Positions 33,727 to 43,829 of a DNA stretch of 64,000 nucleotides are shown here, piece by piece. The notes under the pieces are model-generated. The model worked only from the letters and a program-made list of their open reading frames with translations. It had not been told where the DNA came from and searched no databases. Source of the stretch: Methylobacterium sp. (lineage in GTDB: Bacteria; Pseudomonadota; Alphaproteobacteria; Rhizobiales; Beijerinckiaceae). The stretch lies in NCBI GenBank assembly GCA_013823325.1, contig PNLY01000002.1, positions 62,001 to 126,000 of the forward strand, read 5' to 3'. Within the stretch, counting starts at the first letter, position 1. Every line of letters begins with the position of its first letter. A program made the position numbers and the translations under genes.

Positions 33727-35218
33727 AGCTTTCGTAGTGATCGGCCACCAGCCGGTCGAGCAGGCGCACGCCCCAGCCCGAGCCCCAGGAGCGGTTGGTC
33801 TCGCTGTTCGGCGAGCCCATGCCGGTGCCGGCAATGTCGAGATGCGCCCAGGGCGTGTCGTTGACATGGCGCTGCAGGAACTGCGCCGCCGTGATCGAGC
33901 CGCCATGACGGCCGGCCGAGTTCTTCATGTCGGCGAACTTGGAATCGATCATCTTGTCGTAAGCAGGCGAGAGCGGCATGCGCCAGACAGTCTCGCCGGT
34001 CGCCTTGCCGGCAGCGAAGAGCCGCTCTGACAATTCGTCATTATTGGAGAACAGGCCGGCGTTCTCCTGAGCCAGCGCGACCAGGATCGCGCCGGTCAGA
34101 GTGGCCAGATTGACCATGAAGACCGGCTTGAAGCGCTCCTGCGTGTACCAGAGCACATCGGCCAGCACGAGCCGGCCCTCCGCGTCGGTGTTGATGATCT
34201 CGATGGTCTGCCCGGAGAGCGAGGTGACGATGTCGCCAGGCCGCTGGGCCTTGCCGTCCGGCATGTTCTCGACCAGCCCGATCACGCCGACGGCGTTGAC
34301 CTTGGCCTTGCGGGCGGCGAGCGCCTGCATCAGACCGGTGACGCAGGCGGCCCCGGCCATGTCGCCCTTCATGTCCTCCATGCCGCCGGCCGGCTTGATC
34401 GAGATGCCGCCAGTGTCGAAGGTCACGCCCTTGCCGACGAAGGCGACCGGCTTGTCGCCCTTGGCGCCGCCGTTCCAGCGCATCACCACGACGCGGCTCT
34501 CGTGATGCGAGCCTTGGCCGACGCCGAGCAGCGCCCGCATCCCGATCTTCTTCAAATCCTTCTCGTCGAGGATCTCGACCTCGACGCCGAGCTTGTCGAG
34601 CTTGCCGGCACGCTCGGCGAACTCTTCCGGGAAGAGCACGTTCGGCGGCTCGTTCACGAGGTCGCGAGCGAGCTCGACGCCGCCGGCGATCGCCTCACGC
34701 GCCTTCAGCGCCCTCCTGACAGCAGCGGGATCATCGACGCGCAGCGTCACGATCTTCGGCTCGGACTGGTCCTTGTCACGGCTCTTGGTCTTGTAGCGGT
34801 CGAAGGCGTAGCTCCTAAGCCGCAGGCCGAGCCCGATCTCGGCGACCTCGCCGGCCGACAGGTCGCCCTCGGGCAGTGCGGCGATGACGTCGGCGCTGCG
34901 ACCATGGCCGAGGCGGCCGGCGATGGCGCCGCCGAGCGCGGCGAAATCGAGCTTGCCGCGCTCCGATTCCGGCCCGGTCCCGACCAGGATCAGACGCTCA
35001 TAGCCTGCATCTTTCGGCGCGAGCAGCGTCAGCCCGGACAGCGCCTTGCCCTTGAAACGCTCAGCGGCGGCGGCGCGTGCGATCAGGGCATGGGCACCCG
35101 AGCCGATCCAGTCTTCGGCCATCTTCGGCGGCGACAGCCTGTCCGAGACGAGGATGACCAGATCCTCCCCGGCAATGGCGTTCAGGGCTTTGACCTCAAG
35201 CTTCAGGCGCTGCGACAT
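33725..35218 (-). CDS. pepA: Leucyl aminopeptidase (M17)
   Basis: A cytoplasmic hexameric metallo-aminopeptidase. The 497-residue protein has an N-terminal macro-like domain and a C-terminal catalytic domain with [15 protein letters not shown] and the [12 protein letters not shown] metal-binding signature; both are intact. The ATG at 35218 ([17 protein letters not shown]) is the family start. An upstream extension of the open frame is not conserved and runs into the divergent lptF promoter region. Confidence 0.95.
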   Translation of the reverse strand: MSQRLKLEVKALNAIAGEDLVILVSDRLSPPKMAEDWIGSGAHALIARAAAAERFKGKALSGLTLLAPKDAGYERLILVGTGPESERGKLDFAALGGAIAGRLGHGRSADVIAALPEGDLSAGEVAEIGLGLRLRSYAFDRYKTKSRDKDQSEPKIVTLRVDDPAAVRRALKAREAIAGGVELARDLVNEPPNVLFPEEFAERAGKLDKLGVEVEILDEKDLKKIGMRALLGVGQGSHHESRVVVMRWNGGAKGDKPVAFVGKGVTFDTGGISIKPAGGMEDMKGDMAGAACVTGLMQALAARKAKVNAVGVIGLVENMPDGKAQRPGDIVTSLSGQTIEIINTDAEGRLVLADVLWYTQERFKPVFMVNLATLTGAILVALAQENAGLFSNNDELSERLFAAGKATGETVWRMPLSPAYDKMIDSKFADMKNSAGRHGGSITAAQFLQRHVNDTPWAHLDIAGTGMGSPNSETNRSWGSGWGVRLLDRLVADHYES

Positions 35219-35314
35219 CGACGGCTCACGAGTTGCGGAAAAGTGACTTGCGGGGCGCCGACCCCGGAAGGCCAGCAAAGGCCACAAACGATTCCCGTTT
35301 GCGCCATGATCGAA

Positions 35315-35325
35315 GCTATACCATA
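35315..35325 (-). promoter_or_regulatory. Possible extended -10 element for pepA
   Basis: The minus strand reads TATGGTATAGC, identical to a site upstream of tssB, in the pepA-lptF divergent region about 100 bases before the pepA start. Without a good -35 this remains tentative. Confidence 0.3.
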
Positions 35326-35397
35326 GGGAGTTCGAGGCGAGCCGTCCAAGGGAAGCGCCTTCTGCAAGGATCATTGGGCCCCAGGATCATCACCCTC

Positions 35398-36591
35398 GTG
35401 CGCTTCGGACTTCTCGACCGCTACATCCTGAAGATCGCCGCTGGGGCGGCGGTGATTCTGCTCGTCGGCCTGACCAGCGTCATCTGGGTGACGCAGGCGC
35501 TGCGCGAGGTCGATCTGATGACCGGCAAGGGTCAGACGATCCTGATCTTCTTCACGGTCACGCTGCTGTCGCTGCCGGCGCTGATCGCCGGCATCGCCCC
35601 GGTCGCGCTGTTCATGGCGACGCTCTACACGCTCAACAAGCTCAACAGCGATTCCGAGCTGATCGTGATGAACGCGGCCGGCGTCGCGCCACATCGGCTG
35701 ACACGGCCCTTCATCGCGCTGACGCTGATCACGGCCGCGCTGGTGGGTTGGATGTCGCTCGCGGTAATGCCTGCCGGCTTCCGGGCGCTTCGCGACCTGA
35801 TCACCCTGATCCGCGCCGATTTCGTCGCGAACGTGGTCAAGGAAGGCCAGTTCGTCTCGCTCGATTCCGGAGTCACCTTCCATTATCGCGAGAAGCAGGG
35901 CCAGGCCCTGCTCGGCATCTTCATGCAGGACCGGCGCGACCCCAATCAGCCGGCCGTCTACATCGCCGAGCGCGGCCAGTCGGCCGAGGCCGACGGCAAC
36001 AGCTTCCTGATGCTGGAGAAGGGCACGATCCAGCGCGAGAGCCGCAACCAGAATTCGAGCTCGATCATTTCTTTTGAGCGCTACGCGCTCAATCTCTCGG
36101 CGCTGACCGGCGATTCGGACGGCGGCGCCGGCGGAGGCGATGGCGACAAGGTGATCTACAAGCCGCGTGAGCGCACAACCTGGGCGCTGCTGAGGCAGGA
36201 CAAGAACGAACCCTACTACAAAATCCAGGAAGGGCGGTTCCGCGCCGAATTGCACAACCGGCTGTCCGCGCCGCTCTATCCGATCGCCTTCATGCTTGTC
36301 GCCTTCGCCATCCTCGGCGAGGCGCGCACAACCCGGCAGGGGCGCGCCGCCGCGATCCAGATCGCCATCTTCCTGGTCGGTGCCATCCGGATCGGCGCCT
36401 ATGCAGCCTGGACCGCCAGCGTGCGCTCCCCCATCGCGGCCGCCCTGCTCTATATCCTGCCACTCGGGACAATCCTGCTGGCGGCCCTCGCGATCGGTTT
36501 CGGTTCGCGGACCCGTGTTCTCGTCGACAGGTTGACGGAGCCGCTGATCGCGCCCTTCCTCGCCCTCGCGGCCCGTTTCCGGCGCGCCTGA
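35398..36591 (+). CDS. lptF: LPS export permease LptF
   Basis: LptF is one of the two inner-membrane permeases of the LptB2FG complex that extracts lipopolysaccharide. The 397-residue protein has about six helices, three N-terminal (from RFGLLDRYILKIAAGA) and three C-terminal, around a periplasmic beta-jellyroll domain (about 130-270). The GTG at 35398 is chosen because the mature family start follows it. A TTG at 35374 with AAGGATCA before it is possible. The lptG start overlaps its stop by one base. Confidence 0.9.
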   Translation: MRFGLLDRYILKIAAGAAVILLVGLTSVIWVTQALREVDLMTGKGQTILIFFTVTLLSLPALIAGIAPVALFMATLYTLNKLNSDSELIVMNAAGVAPHRLTRPFIALTLITAALVGWMSLAVMPAGFRALRDLITLIRADFVANVVKEGQFVSLDSGVTFHYREKQGQALLGIFMQDRRDPNQPAVYIAERGQSAEADGNSFLMLEKGTIQRESRNQNSSSIISFERYALNLSALTGDSDGGAGGGDGDKVIYKPRERTTWALLRQDKNEPYYKIQEGRFRAELHNRLSAPLYPIAFMLVAFAILGEARTTRQGRAAAIQIAIFLVGAIRIGAYAAWTASVRSPIAAALLYILPLGTILLAALAIGFGSRTRVLVDRLTEPLIAPFLALAARFRRA

Positions 36592-37676
36592 TGCTGCTGT
36601 TCAAGACCTTCGGCCGCTATCTGACGCTGCGCTTCCTGCGCGCGATTCTCAGCGTATTCGGCACGTTTTTCTTCCTGATCGCGACGCTCGATTTCGTCGA
36701 GCTGATGCGGCGCGCCGGCGACTCGCCAACTGCGACAACGCCGAGCATCATCCAGCTTGCGCTCTACCGCGCTCCGTCCGTGGCAGAGCAGATCTTTCCG
36801 TTCGCGGTGCTGTTCGGCGGCATGTTCGCGCTGCTCACCCTCAGCCGGAAGCTCGAACTGGTCGTCGCCCGCTCGGTCGGCATCTCCGCCTGGCAATTCC
36901 TGCAGCCGGCGGCCCTGGTCGCCGGATTGGTCGGCTTGGTCTCGATCGGGATCTACAACCCGATCGCCGCCGAGCTGAAACAGCGCGCCACCGCGCTGGA
37001 AGCCTCGCTTTTCGTCAGGACGGGCCAGGTCGTCGGCAAGGAGATCTGGCTTCGCCAGCGCAGTGTCGACGGCCAAGCGATCATCCGGGCCGCCGCCGCA
37101 CTGGAGGGAGGCGTCGGCCTAGCCCAGGTCGCATTCTTCACCTTCTCGCCCGATGGCGGCTTCAGGGAGCGCATCGAGGCGAAGCAGGCAGTGCTCTATC
37201 GCGGCTATTGGGAATTGTCGGAGGTGCGTGTCACCTCGGCCACGGAAGAGCCACAGACGTACTCGACATATCTGGTCGCGACGACGCTGGAGCCCGACCA
37301 GGTGCGACAAAGTTTCACCCCTCCCGACTCGGTCGGGTTCTGGTCGATGCCGGCGGTGCTCGATCGGACCCAGAAGGCGGGTCTCGATACGACGCGCTAC
37401 GAGTTGCGCTATGAATCCCTCAAGGCACGGCCGCTGCTACTGATCGCCATGATCTTGGTGGCGGCATCCGTTTCCTTAAGATTTTTCCGGTTTGGTGGTG
37501 TGACCAGATTGGTGGTAGGTGGCGTCGCGGCGGGGTTCGTGCTCTATGTTGCGACGCAGTTGTCTGAGGAGCTCGGCTCATCGGGGATCGTCAATGCCTC
37601 GGTGGCCGCTTGGTTGCCCGCGATCGTGGGCACGCTGCTCGGCGCGCTTGCCCTCCTCCATCAGGAAGATGGCTGA
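36591..37676 (+). CDS. lptG: LPS export permease LptG
   Basis: Partner of LptF in the LptB2FG complex. The 361-residue protein has the same six-helix plus periplasmic jellyroll layout (TFGRYLTLRFLRAILSVFG at the start, FRFGGVTRLVVGGVAAGFVLY near the end). The ATG overlaps the lptF TGA as TGATG, so equal synthesis is ensured. It precedes lptD, the outer-membrane end of the same pathway. Confidence 0.94.
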   Translation: MLLFKTFGRYLTLRFLRAILSVFGTFFFLIATLDFVELMRRAGDSPTATTPSIIQLALYRAPSVAEQIFPFAVLFGGMFALLTLSRKLELVVARSVGISAWQFLQPAALVAGLVGLVSIGIYNPIAAELKQRATALEASLFVRTGQVVGKEIWLRQRSVDGQAIIRAAAALEGGVGLAQVAFFTFSPDGGFRERIEAKQAVLYRGYWELSEVRVTSATEEPQTYSTYLVATTLEPDQVRQSFTPPDSVGFWSMPAVLDRTQKAGLDTTRYELRYESLKARPLLLIAMILVAASVSLRFFRFGGVTRLVVGGVAAGFVLYVATQLSEELGSSGIVNASVAAWLPAIVGTLLGALALLHQEDG

Positions 37677-37712
37677 GAATACGGTGGCTATGGTTAATTT
37701 TGGATTGAGTTC

Positions 37713-40256
37713 ATGGCTTCCGGCGTAAGACGCATCAAGCGCCTTGCGGCTGCGACCGCGCTGGTGACGACACTCGCCCCGGTTCTCGGCTGGACGAGCC
37801 TTGCCTATGCCCAAGCCCCGGCCGGCAGCAAGCCCGGGGAACGCATGGTCGTCGACGCGCGCGAGCTCGTCTACGACAAGGACAACAACACCGTCTCCGC
37901 GGTCGGCGATGTCCAGATTCTCTATCAGGGCCGCACGATCGAAGCCGATCGCGTCGTCTACGACCGCCAGAGCAAGCGCGTCGTCGCGACCGGCAATGCC
38001 CGCATCACCGAATCCAACGGCACGGTGATCACCGGCGACAGATTCAACCTGACCGACGATTTCCGCGACGGCTTTATCGACTCGCTGCGCGTGGTGAACA
38101 CCGACAAGACCCGCTTCTCGGCGCCGCGTGCCGAGCGGACCGACGGCGAGGTCTTCGTCTTCGACAAGGGCATCTACACGGCTTGCGAGCCTTGCGTGGA
38201 CCAGCCCGAGCGCCCGCCCTTCTGGCAGGTGCGCGCGGCTCGGATCATCCACAAGAAGGCCGAGCAGATGATCTATTACGAGGAGGCCCGGCTGGAGTTC
38301 GCCGGCGTCCCGATCGCCTATATCCCCTATATGTCTGGTCCGGACGCGACCGTTAAGCGCAAGACCGGCTTCTTGGCGCCGAAATTCCTCAACACCTCGG
38401 CGTTGGGGTACGGCTTCAGCCTGCCCTACTTCATCAACCTCGCGCCGAACTACGACCTGACGCTGACACCGACCTATCTGACGCGCCAGGGCTTTCTCGG
38501 CCAGGCCGAATGGCGGCACCGTTTCGTCAACGGCTCGTACAACATCCGCGCCGCCGGTATCTTCCAGCAGGACCAGAAGGCGTTTCTGGCAAGCCCGTTC
38601 GGCGCTGGCGACGACAAGTTCCGCGGTTCGGTCGAGACCTCCGGCAAGGTGTTCCTCAACCCGCGCTGGAATTTCAGCTGGGATGTCGCCGCCGCGACCG
38701 ACCGGTTCTTCTTCAAGAACTACCGGATCCGCAGCGAGAGCATCACCGCCTCGACCTATCTGCAGGAATCGACCTCGACCGTCTCGCTCAACGGCCAGAC
38801 CGCCGATGCCTGGTTCGACATGCGCGGCTATTACTTCCAGCCGCTGACCTATTATGACTGGCAGAAGCAGCAGCCGATCGTCGGACCGGTCGTCGACTAC
38901 AACAAGCGAATCCACAAGCCGTCGATGATCGGCGGCGAGCTGTCATTCACTGTCAACATAACCAACCTCACGCGCGAGGCGGCCTCCTACAAGGCGCTTA
39001 CACCGAACGATCAGAGATATCTGATCGCGACGCCGAGCTACTCGTTGTTCGACGGTTGCGCGGTCTACCAGAAGAACCAGTGCTTGGTGACGGGCCTTGC
39101 CGGCTCGATCGCACGCGCCACCGCCGAGGTCGACTGGCGGCGCAATTTCATCGACCCGATCGGCCAGGTCTGGACGCCTTACGCCTCGGTCAGGGCGGAC
39201 GTGTTCTCGATCAACCCGAACACGACTAAATACGCCAACACCAACGTCGCCACGATCGCGGATCCCTCGGACGAGGTCTTCGGCCGGGCGATGCCGGCGG
39301 TCGGCCTGATGTACCGTTTCCCCTTCATCGCCTCGACCTCTTGGGGGACGCACATCATCGAGCCGGTCGCGCAGGTCGTGGCCCGCCCGAACGAGACGAA
39401 CAGCCTGCGGGTCGCCAATGAAGACGCGCAGAGCCTGGTCTTCGACGACACCAACCTGTTCGAATGGAACAAGTTCTCCGGCTACGATCGCGTCGAGGGC
39501 GGCAGCCGCGCCAATGTCGGCCTGCGCTATAGTGGTACGTTCGGCAAAGAGGCTTATGCCAATCTACTGGTCGGGCAGTCCTACCATCTCGGCGGTCGCA
39601 ACTCCTACGCCAGCGGCGATCTGGTGAACACCGGGCTGAATTCGGGACTGGATACCCGCCGCTCCGATTATGTCGCCAAGGCGCAGTTCCAGCCGTTCAA
39701 GGGCCTGCTCTTGCAGGCCGGCGGGCGTTTCAACGAATCGACCTTCGAGACGCAGCGCGCCGACGCCTCGGCGACGTTCAGCTACAAGTTCCTGTCGACG
39801 TCGATCGGCTACAGCCGCTACGAGCCACAGCCGGACCTGGGCATTACGCGGCGTCGCGAGGGCTTGAGCATCAGCCAATCCGTCTCGTTCGCCCAGTACT
39901 GGAGCGTGCGCGGCAACGTGCTGTTCGATCTCGACAAGTACAAGTACGACCGCGAGCGCTATCGCGACGCTCTGGCGCTCTACCAGCAGTATCCGGCCTC
40001 GTACTCCAACCCGATTTATCCGAATACCGGTCCGTTCCAGACGGCATCGGCATCGGTGGGTCTGCGTTATCAGGACGAGTGCACGATCTTCGACGTGTCC
40101 TATTCGCAGTCCTATGCGGACCGGCAAGCCGGCTCGACCAAGGACACGCGGACGGTGATGTTCCGCCTGGAGCTGCGCACGCTGGGCGAGATCAGCTATT
40201 CGCAGAATCTCGGCGCGACCAGCACCGGCGACGGCGTTGCCTCCAGCAGCCGCTGA
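37713..40256 (+). CDS. lptD: LPS-assembly outer-membrane protein LptD
   Basis: LptD inserts lipopolysaccharide into the outer leaflet with LptE. The 847-residue protein has a signal peptide (about 1-34, ending AYAQA), an N-terminal OstA-type jellyroll (about 45-150; VYDKDNNTVSAVGDVQILY, ADRVVYDRQSKRVVATGNA) and a long C-terminal beta barrel rich in tyrosine and alternating residues. ACEPC supplies a cysteine pair that could be part of the disulfide pattern. In related genomes a SurA gene follows; here pdxA does. Confidence 0.94.
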   Translation: MASGVRRIKRLAAATALVTTLAPVLGWTSLAYAQAPAGSKPGERMVVDARELVYDKDNNTVSAVGDVQILYQGRTIEADRVVYDRQSKRVVATGNARITESNGTVITGDRFNLTDDFRDGFIDSLRVVNTDKTRFSAPRAERTDGEVFVFDKGIYTACEPCVDQPERPPFWQVRAARIIHKKAEQMIYYEEARLEFAGVPIAYIPYMSGPDATVKRKTGFLAPKFLNTSALGYGFSLPYFINLAPNYDLTLTPTYLTRQGFLGQAEWRHRFVNGSYNIRAAGIFQQDQKAFLASPFGAGDDKFRGSVETSGKVFLNPRWNFSWDVAAATDRFFFKNYRIRSESITASTYLQESTSTVSLNGQTADAWFDMRGYYFQPLTYYDWQKQQPIVGPVVDYNKRIHKPSMIGGELSFTVNITNLTREAASYKALTPNDQRYLIATPSYSLFDGCAVYQKNQCLVTGLAGSIARATAEVDWRRNFIDPIGQVWTPYASVRADVFSINPNTTKYANTNVATIADPSDEVFGRAMPAVGLMYRFPFIASTSWGTHIIEPVAQVVARPNETNSLRVANEDAQSLVFDDTNLFEWNKFSGYDRVEGGSRANVGLRYSGTFGKEAYANLLVGQSYHLGGRNSYASGDLVNTGLNSGLDTRRSDYVAKAQFQPFKGLLLQAGGRFNESTFETQRADASATFSYKFLSTSIGYSRYEPQPDLGITRRREGLSISQSVSFAQYWSVRGNVLFDLDKYKYDRERYRDALALYQQYPASYSNPIYPNTGPFQTASASVGLRYQDECTIFDVSYSQSYADRQAGSTKDTRTVMFRLELRTLGEISYSQNLGATSTGDGVASSSR

Positions 40257-40262
40257 GCGGAC

Positions 40263-41279
40263 TTGCCGCGCCTGCTCGCCCTGACGCAAGGCGATCCGGC
40301 CGGTGTCGGCCCCGAACTCGCGCTCGCCGCCTGGCGGCAGCGCGAGGAGCGGGGCATCCCGCCCTTCGCCTATCTCGGCGATATCGCGATGCTCTCAAGG
40401 CTCGCGGCACAGCTTGGGCTCCCGGTCCCGCTGCGCAGTGTCACCTGGGGCGAAGCGGAGGCGTGCTTCACCGCTGCACTACCCGTGATCGAGCTCGACA
40501 ATCGCTCGCCGGCACAATCCGGACAGCCTGACCCTGCCAATGCCGCCGGCGTGATCGAAGCGATCGAACGCGGGGTCGACGCCGTCGAGACCGGCAGGGC
40601 CACCGCGCTCGTCACCAATCCGATCGCCAAGAGCGTGCTCTACGCCGCCGGCTTCCAGCACCCAGGCCATACCGAATTCCTGGCCGAGCTCGCCGGGCGC
40701 GGACGCGAGGTGACGCCGCGGCCGGTAATGATGATCTGGTCGGAGGATCTCGCGGTCATTCCGGTGACCATCCATATCCCGCTGGGGGCCGTCTCCGGTC
40801 ACCTGACGACGGAATTGATCGTCGAGACCGGCCGGATCGCCGCCGCAGATCTCAAGCGCCGCTTCGGTGTCGCGCGACCGCGACTCGCGCTGTGCGGCCT
40901 CAATCCGCATGCGGGCGAAGGTGGGGCGCTCGGCAAGGAGGATGGCACGATCGTTGCGCCGGCAGTCGAGCAGTTGCGCGCGCTCGGCATCGAGGCGAGC
41001 GGCCCCTATCCGGCGGACACCCTATTCCATGCGCGCGCCCGCGCCAACTACGACGTCGCGCTCGGCATGTATCACGACCAAGCTCTGATCCCGATCAAGA
41101 CGGTCGCTTTCGACGAGGGCGTCAACGTCACGCTCGGCCTGCCCTTCATCCGGACTTCGCCGGACCACGGCACCGCCTTCGACATCGCCGGCAAGGGCAT
41201 GGCCCGGCCGGACAGCCTGTGCGCGGCTCTGCGGCTGGCAGCCCGCATGGCTGCGGCCGAGCGCGGAGAGACGGCGTGA
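40263..41279 (+). CDS. pdxA: 4-hydroxythreonine-4-phosphate dehydrogenase
   Basis: PdxA oxidises 4-phosphohydroxy-L-threonine in the DXP-dependent pyridoxal phosphate pathway. The 338-residue protein starts [20 protein letters not shown] and contains [13 protein letters not shown], the metal-ligand GHTEFLAEL segment and [16 protein letters not shown], all characteristic. The start is a TTG with only a weak ribosome site. It overlaps rsmA by GTGA. It sits six bases after lptD without surA between. Confidence 0.93.
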   Translation: MPRLLALTQGDPAGVGPELALAAWRQREERGIPPFAYLGDIAMLSRLAAQLGLPVPLRSVTWGEAEACFTAALPVIELDNRSPAQSGQPDPANAAGVIEAIERGVDAVETGRATALVTNPIAKSVLYAAGFQHPGHTEFLAELAGRGREVTPRPVMMIWSEDLAVIPVTIHIPLGAVSGHLTTELIVETGRIAAADLKRRFGVARPRLALCGLNPHAGEGGALGKEDGTIVAPAVEQLRALGIEASGPYPADTLFHARARANYDVALGMYHDQALIPIKTVAFDEGVNVTLGLPFIRTSPDHGTAFDIAGKGMARPDSLCAALRLAARMAAAERGETA

Positions 41280-42133
41280 GCAACGCCATCGCCCAGGACG
41301 GATTGCCGCCGCTGCGCGAGGTCGTCGAGCGCCATGGGCTGATGGCGCAGAAGGCGCTCGGCCAGAACTTCCTGTTCGACCTCAATCTGACCGGCCGGAT
41401 CGCCCGCGCCGCCGGCCCGCTCGAAGGCCAGACCGTGGTCGAGATCGGCCCCGGGCCGGGCGGGCTCACCCGTGCCTTGCTGGCCAACGGCGCCGGCCGT
41501 GTCATCGCCATCGAGCGCGACCGGCGCTGCATGCCGGCGTTGGCCGAGATCGCAGCCCATTATCCGGGACGGCTCGAGGTCGTCGACGGCGATGCGCTCG
41601 CGGTCGACCTGTCCAACCTGCTCGGCGGCAACCCGGCCCGCATCGTCGCCAATCTGCCCTATAATATCGGAACGCCGCTGCTGGTCGGCTGGCTCAGCGC
41701 CGAGCCCTGGCCGCCCTGGTGGTCATCGCTGACGCTGATGTTCCAGCGCGAGGTCGCCGAGCGCATCGTCGCGACGGCGGAGCAGCGCGCCGCCTATGGC
41801 CGGCTCGCCGTACTGGCCAATTGGCGCTGCGAGACGAAGATCTTGTTCGACGTGCCGAAGACCGCTTTCGTGCCGCAGCCCAAGATCACCTCCTCGATCG
41901 TCCAGCTGGTGCCGCGCCCGCGGCCGGAGCCCTGCGACCGACGCCTGCTCGAACGAGTGACGCTCGCCGCCTTCGGCCAGCGCCGCAAGATGCTGCGGCA
42001 GAGCCTCAAGGCCGTCCTCGCCGATCCGGCGGCGATGATCGAGGCAGCCGGACTGTCGCCGACAGCCCGGGCGGAAGAGATTCCCGTCACCGGTTTCGTG
42101 GGGCTCGCCAACGCGCTGGCTGCACATCTGTAG
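41276..42133 (+). CDS. rsmA: 16S rRNA dimethyladenosine transferase
   Basis: RsmA (KsgA) dimethylates A1518 and A1519 of 16S rRNA late in 30S assembly. The 285-residue methyltransferase has LGQNFLFD, the SAM motif [13 protein letters not shown] and the catalytic [11 protein letters not shown]. The GTG overlaps the pdxA stop and has GGAG eight bases upstream. The open frame extends far upstream in the pdxA shadow and is not used. Confidence 0.95.
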   Translation: MSNAIAQDGLPPLREVVERHGLMAQKALGQNFLFDLNLTGRIARAAGPLEGQTVVEIGPGPGGLTRALLANGAGRVIAIERDRRCMPALAEIAAHYPGRLEVVDGDALAVDLSNLLGGNPARIVANLPYNIGTPLLVGWLSAEPWPPWWSSLTLMFQREVAERIVATAEQRAAYGRLAVLANWRCETKILFDVPKTAFVPQPKITSSIVQLVPRPRPEPCDRRLLERVTLAAFGQRRKMLRQSLKAVLADPAAMIEAAGLSPTARAEEIPVTGFVGLANALAAHL

Positions 42134-42182
42134 CGGCAGGCATCGTGCTAGGCTGGGCATTCTCCACCTGGAAGGGCTCAGC

Positions 42183-43163
42183 ATGCGCCTCGATCGCCGG
42201 CAAGTCATCGCAGCACTCGCCATTTCCGGCGCAGCCGGTCGCGAGGCCTTCGCTCAAGCCGAGTATCCGACCAAGCCGATCCGCATCCTCGTCGGCTTCG
42301 CGGCCGGCGGCGCGCCCGACGCGCTCGCACGCATCTTTGCCGAGAAGCTGCAGCAGCGCTGGGGACAACCCGTCATCGTCGAGAACCGCGTCGGCGCCCA
42401 GGGCAATACGGCGATGGCAGCCGTCGCCAAGGCGGAAGCCGACGGCTACACGCTGGCGCTGATGCCGATCGGGAATGCGGCGGTCAATCCGGCCCTCTTC
42501 CCCAGCCTGCCCTATGATCCGGTCAAGGATTTTTCACCGATCTCGCAGCTGGCCAGCGTCGAGAACGTGCTCGTGGTGGCGGCCAGCTCGCCGATCCGGA
42601 GTATGGCCGAGCTCGTCGCGGCCGGCCGGGCGAAGACCGCATCGCTGACCTATGCCTCCCCCGGCGCGGGTAGCCTTGCCCATCTCGCCGCCGAACTGCT
42701 GGCGCGCTCGGCCGGCTTCGAGATGACGCACGTCCCCTATCGCGGCGTCGCCCCTGCTCTGACCGACGTGCTGCGCGGCGACGTCACCATGATCGTCGCC
42801 CAGCTCTCGACCGCCAAGCCCCTGATCGACAGCGGACAGCTGCGGGCGCTGGCCGTCGCCAGCCCCGAGCGCAGCAAGGCGCTGCCGCAGGTGCCGACGC
42901 TGACCGAGGCGACTGGGATCGCCGGATTGGAGGCGGTCTCGTGGTACGCGCTGATGGCGCCGGCCGGAACCTCGGCCGCCATCATCGCGAAGACGCAGCA
43001 GGCCATCGCCGAGGTGCTGAAGGCGCCCGACCTGGTCGCGGCGCTGGAGGCCCAGGGCGCCCGCCCGATCGGCGGCACGCCCGCCGAACTCGCGGCGGTC
43101 ATCGCCGCCGACATGGCGCGCTGGGGCAAGGTGGTCCGCGAAGCCGGCATTCAGCCGAACTGA
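42183..43163 (+). CDS. Bug/TctC-family periplasmic solute-binding protein
   Basis: A 326-residue tripartite tricarboxylate transporter-type binding protein. It has a signal peptide with a twin-arginine-like RRQVIAALAISG stretch, then the family opening YPTKPIRILVGFAAGGAPDALAR, and later DPVKDFSPISQL and VPYRGVAPALTDVLRGDV. Such proteins bind small carboxylates. No TctA or TctB membrane genes are beside it, so the ligand and its transporter are unknown. It is inserted between rsmA and the converging gmk. Confidence 0.9.
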   Translation: MRLDRRQVIAALAISGAAGREAFAQAEYPTKPIRILVGFAAGGAPDALARIFAEKLQQRWGQPVIVENRVGAQGNTAMAAVAKAEADGYTLALMPIGNAAVNPALFPSLPYDPVKDFSPISQLASVENVLVVAASSPIRSMAELVAAGRAKTASLTYASPGAGSLAHLAAELLARSAGFEMTHVPYRGVAPALTDVLRGDVTMIVAQLSTAKPLIDSGQLRALAVASPERSKALPQVPTLTEATGIAGLEAVSWYALMAPAGTSAAIIAKTQQAIAEVLKAPDLVAALEAQGARPIGGTPAELAAVIAADMARWGKVVREAGIQPN

Positions 43164-43176
43164 GTCGACCCGGGTT

Positions 43177-43824
43177 TCAGCCGACCTGTTCGTTCAGCAG
43201 CGTCTCGACGAAGGCTGGCATGCCGGTGGCGCGGCTGCGCTTCAGGCGTTCAGCCGCCAGGATCGAGCGGACCGCCTCATAGGCGGCGCCGAGATCATCG
43301 TTGATGATGACGTAGTCGTAGACGTTCCAGCGCGCGATCTCGTCGCGGGCATTGGCGAGCCGGCGCGCGATCACCTCCGGCGCATCCTCGGCGCGCCGAA
43401 CCAGGCGCGAGCGCAGCTCCGCCATCGACGGCGGCAGGATGAAGATCGCGACGACGTCCTCGCGCGCCTTCTCCAGGATCTGCTGCGTGCCCTGGTAATC
43501 GATGTCGAACAGCACGTCGCGGCCGGCCTTCAGCGCCGCCTCGACGGGCTTGCGCGGCGTGCCGTAGCCATTGCCGTGGACCTCGGCCGACTCCAGCAGG
43601 TCGTCACGCTCGCGCAGCTGGTCGAAGGCCTCACGCTCGATGAAACGGTAGTGCACGCCGTCGATCTCGGAGGGACGCCGCTCACGCGTCGTCACCGAGA
43701 TCGACAGGTCGAGATTGGTCTCCTTCTGCGACAGCGTCCGCGTCAGCGTCGACTTGCCGGCGCCCGAAGGCGAGGAGAGGATGAGCATGAGGCCGCGGCG
43801 GGCCGGGCGGATGAGATCGGCCAT
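43177..43824 (-). CDS. gmk: Guanylate kinase
   Basis: Gmk phosphorylates GMP to GDP. The 215-residue protein has the P-loop SSPSGAGKST and the family segments SVTTRERRPSEIDGVHYRF and DIDYQGTQQI. The ATG at 43824 is chosen because GGAG lies eight bases upstream; a GTG at 43833 overlapping the yicC stop is an alternative. It is the last gene of the fab-mltG-yicC-gmk run. Confidence 0.94.
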   Translation of the reverse strand: MADLIRPARRGLMLILSSPSGAGKSTLTRTLSQKETNLDLSISVTTRERRPSEIDGVHYRFIEREAFDQLRERDDLLESAEVHGNGYGTPRKPVEAALKAGRDVLFDIDYQGTQQILEKAREDVVAIFILPPSMAELRSRLVRRAEDAPEVIARRLANARDEIARWNVYDYVIINDDLGAAYEAVRSILAAERLKRSRATGMPAFVETLLNEQVG

Positions 43825-43829
43825 CGCCA

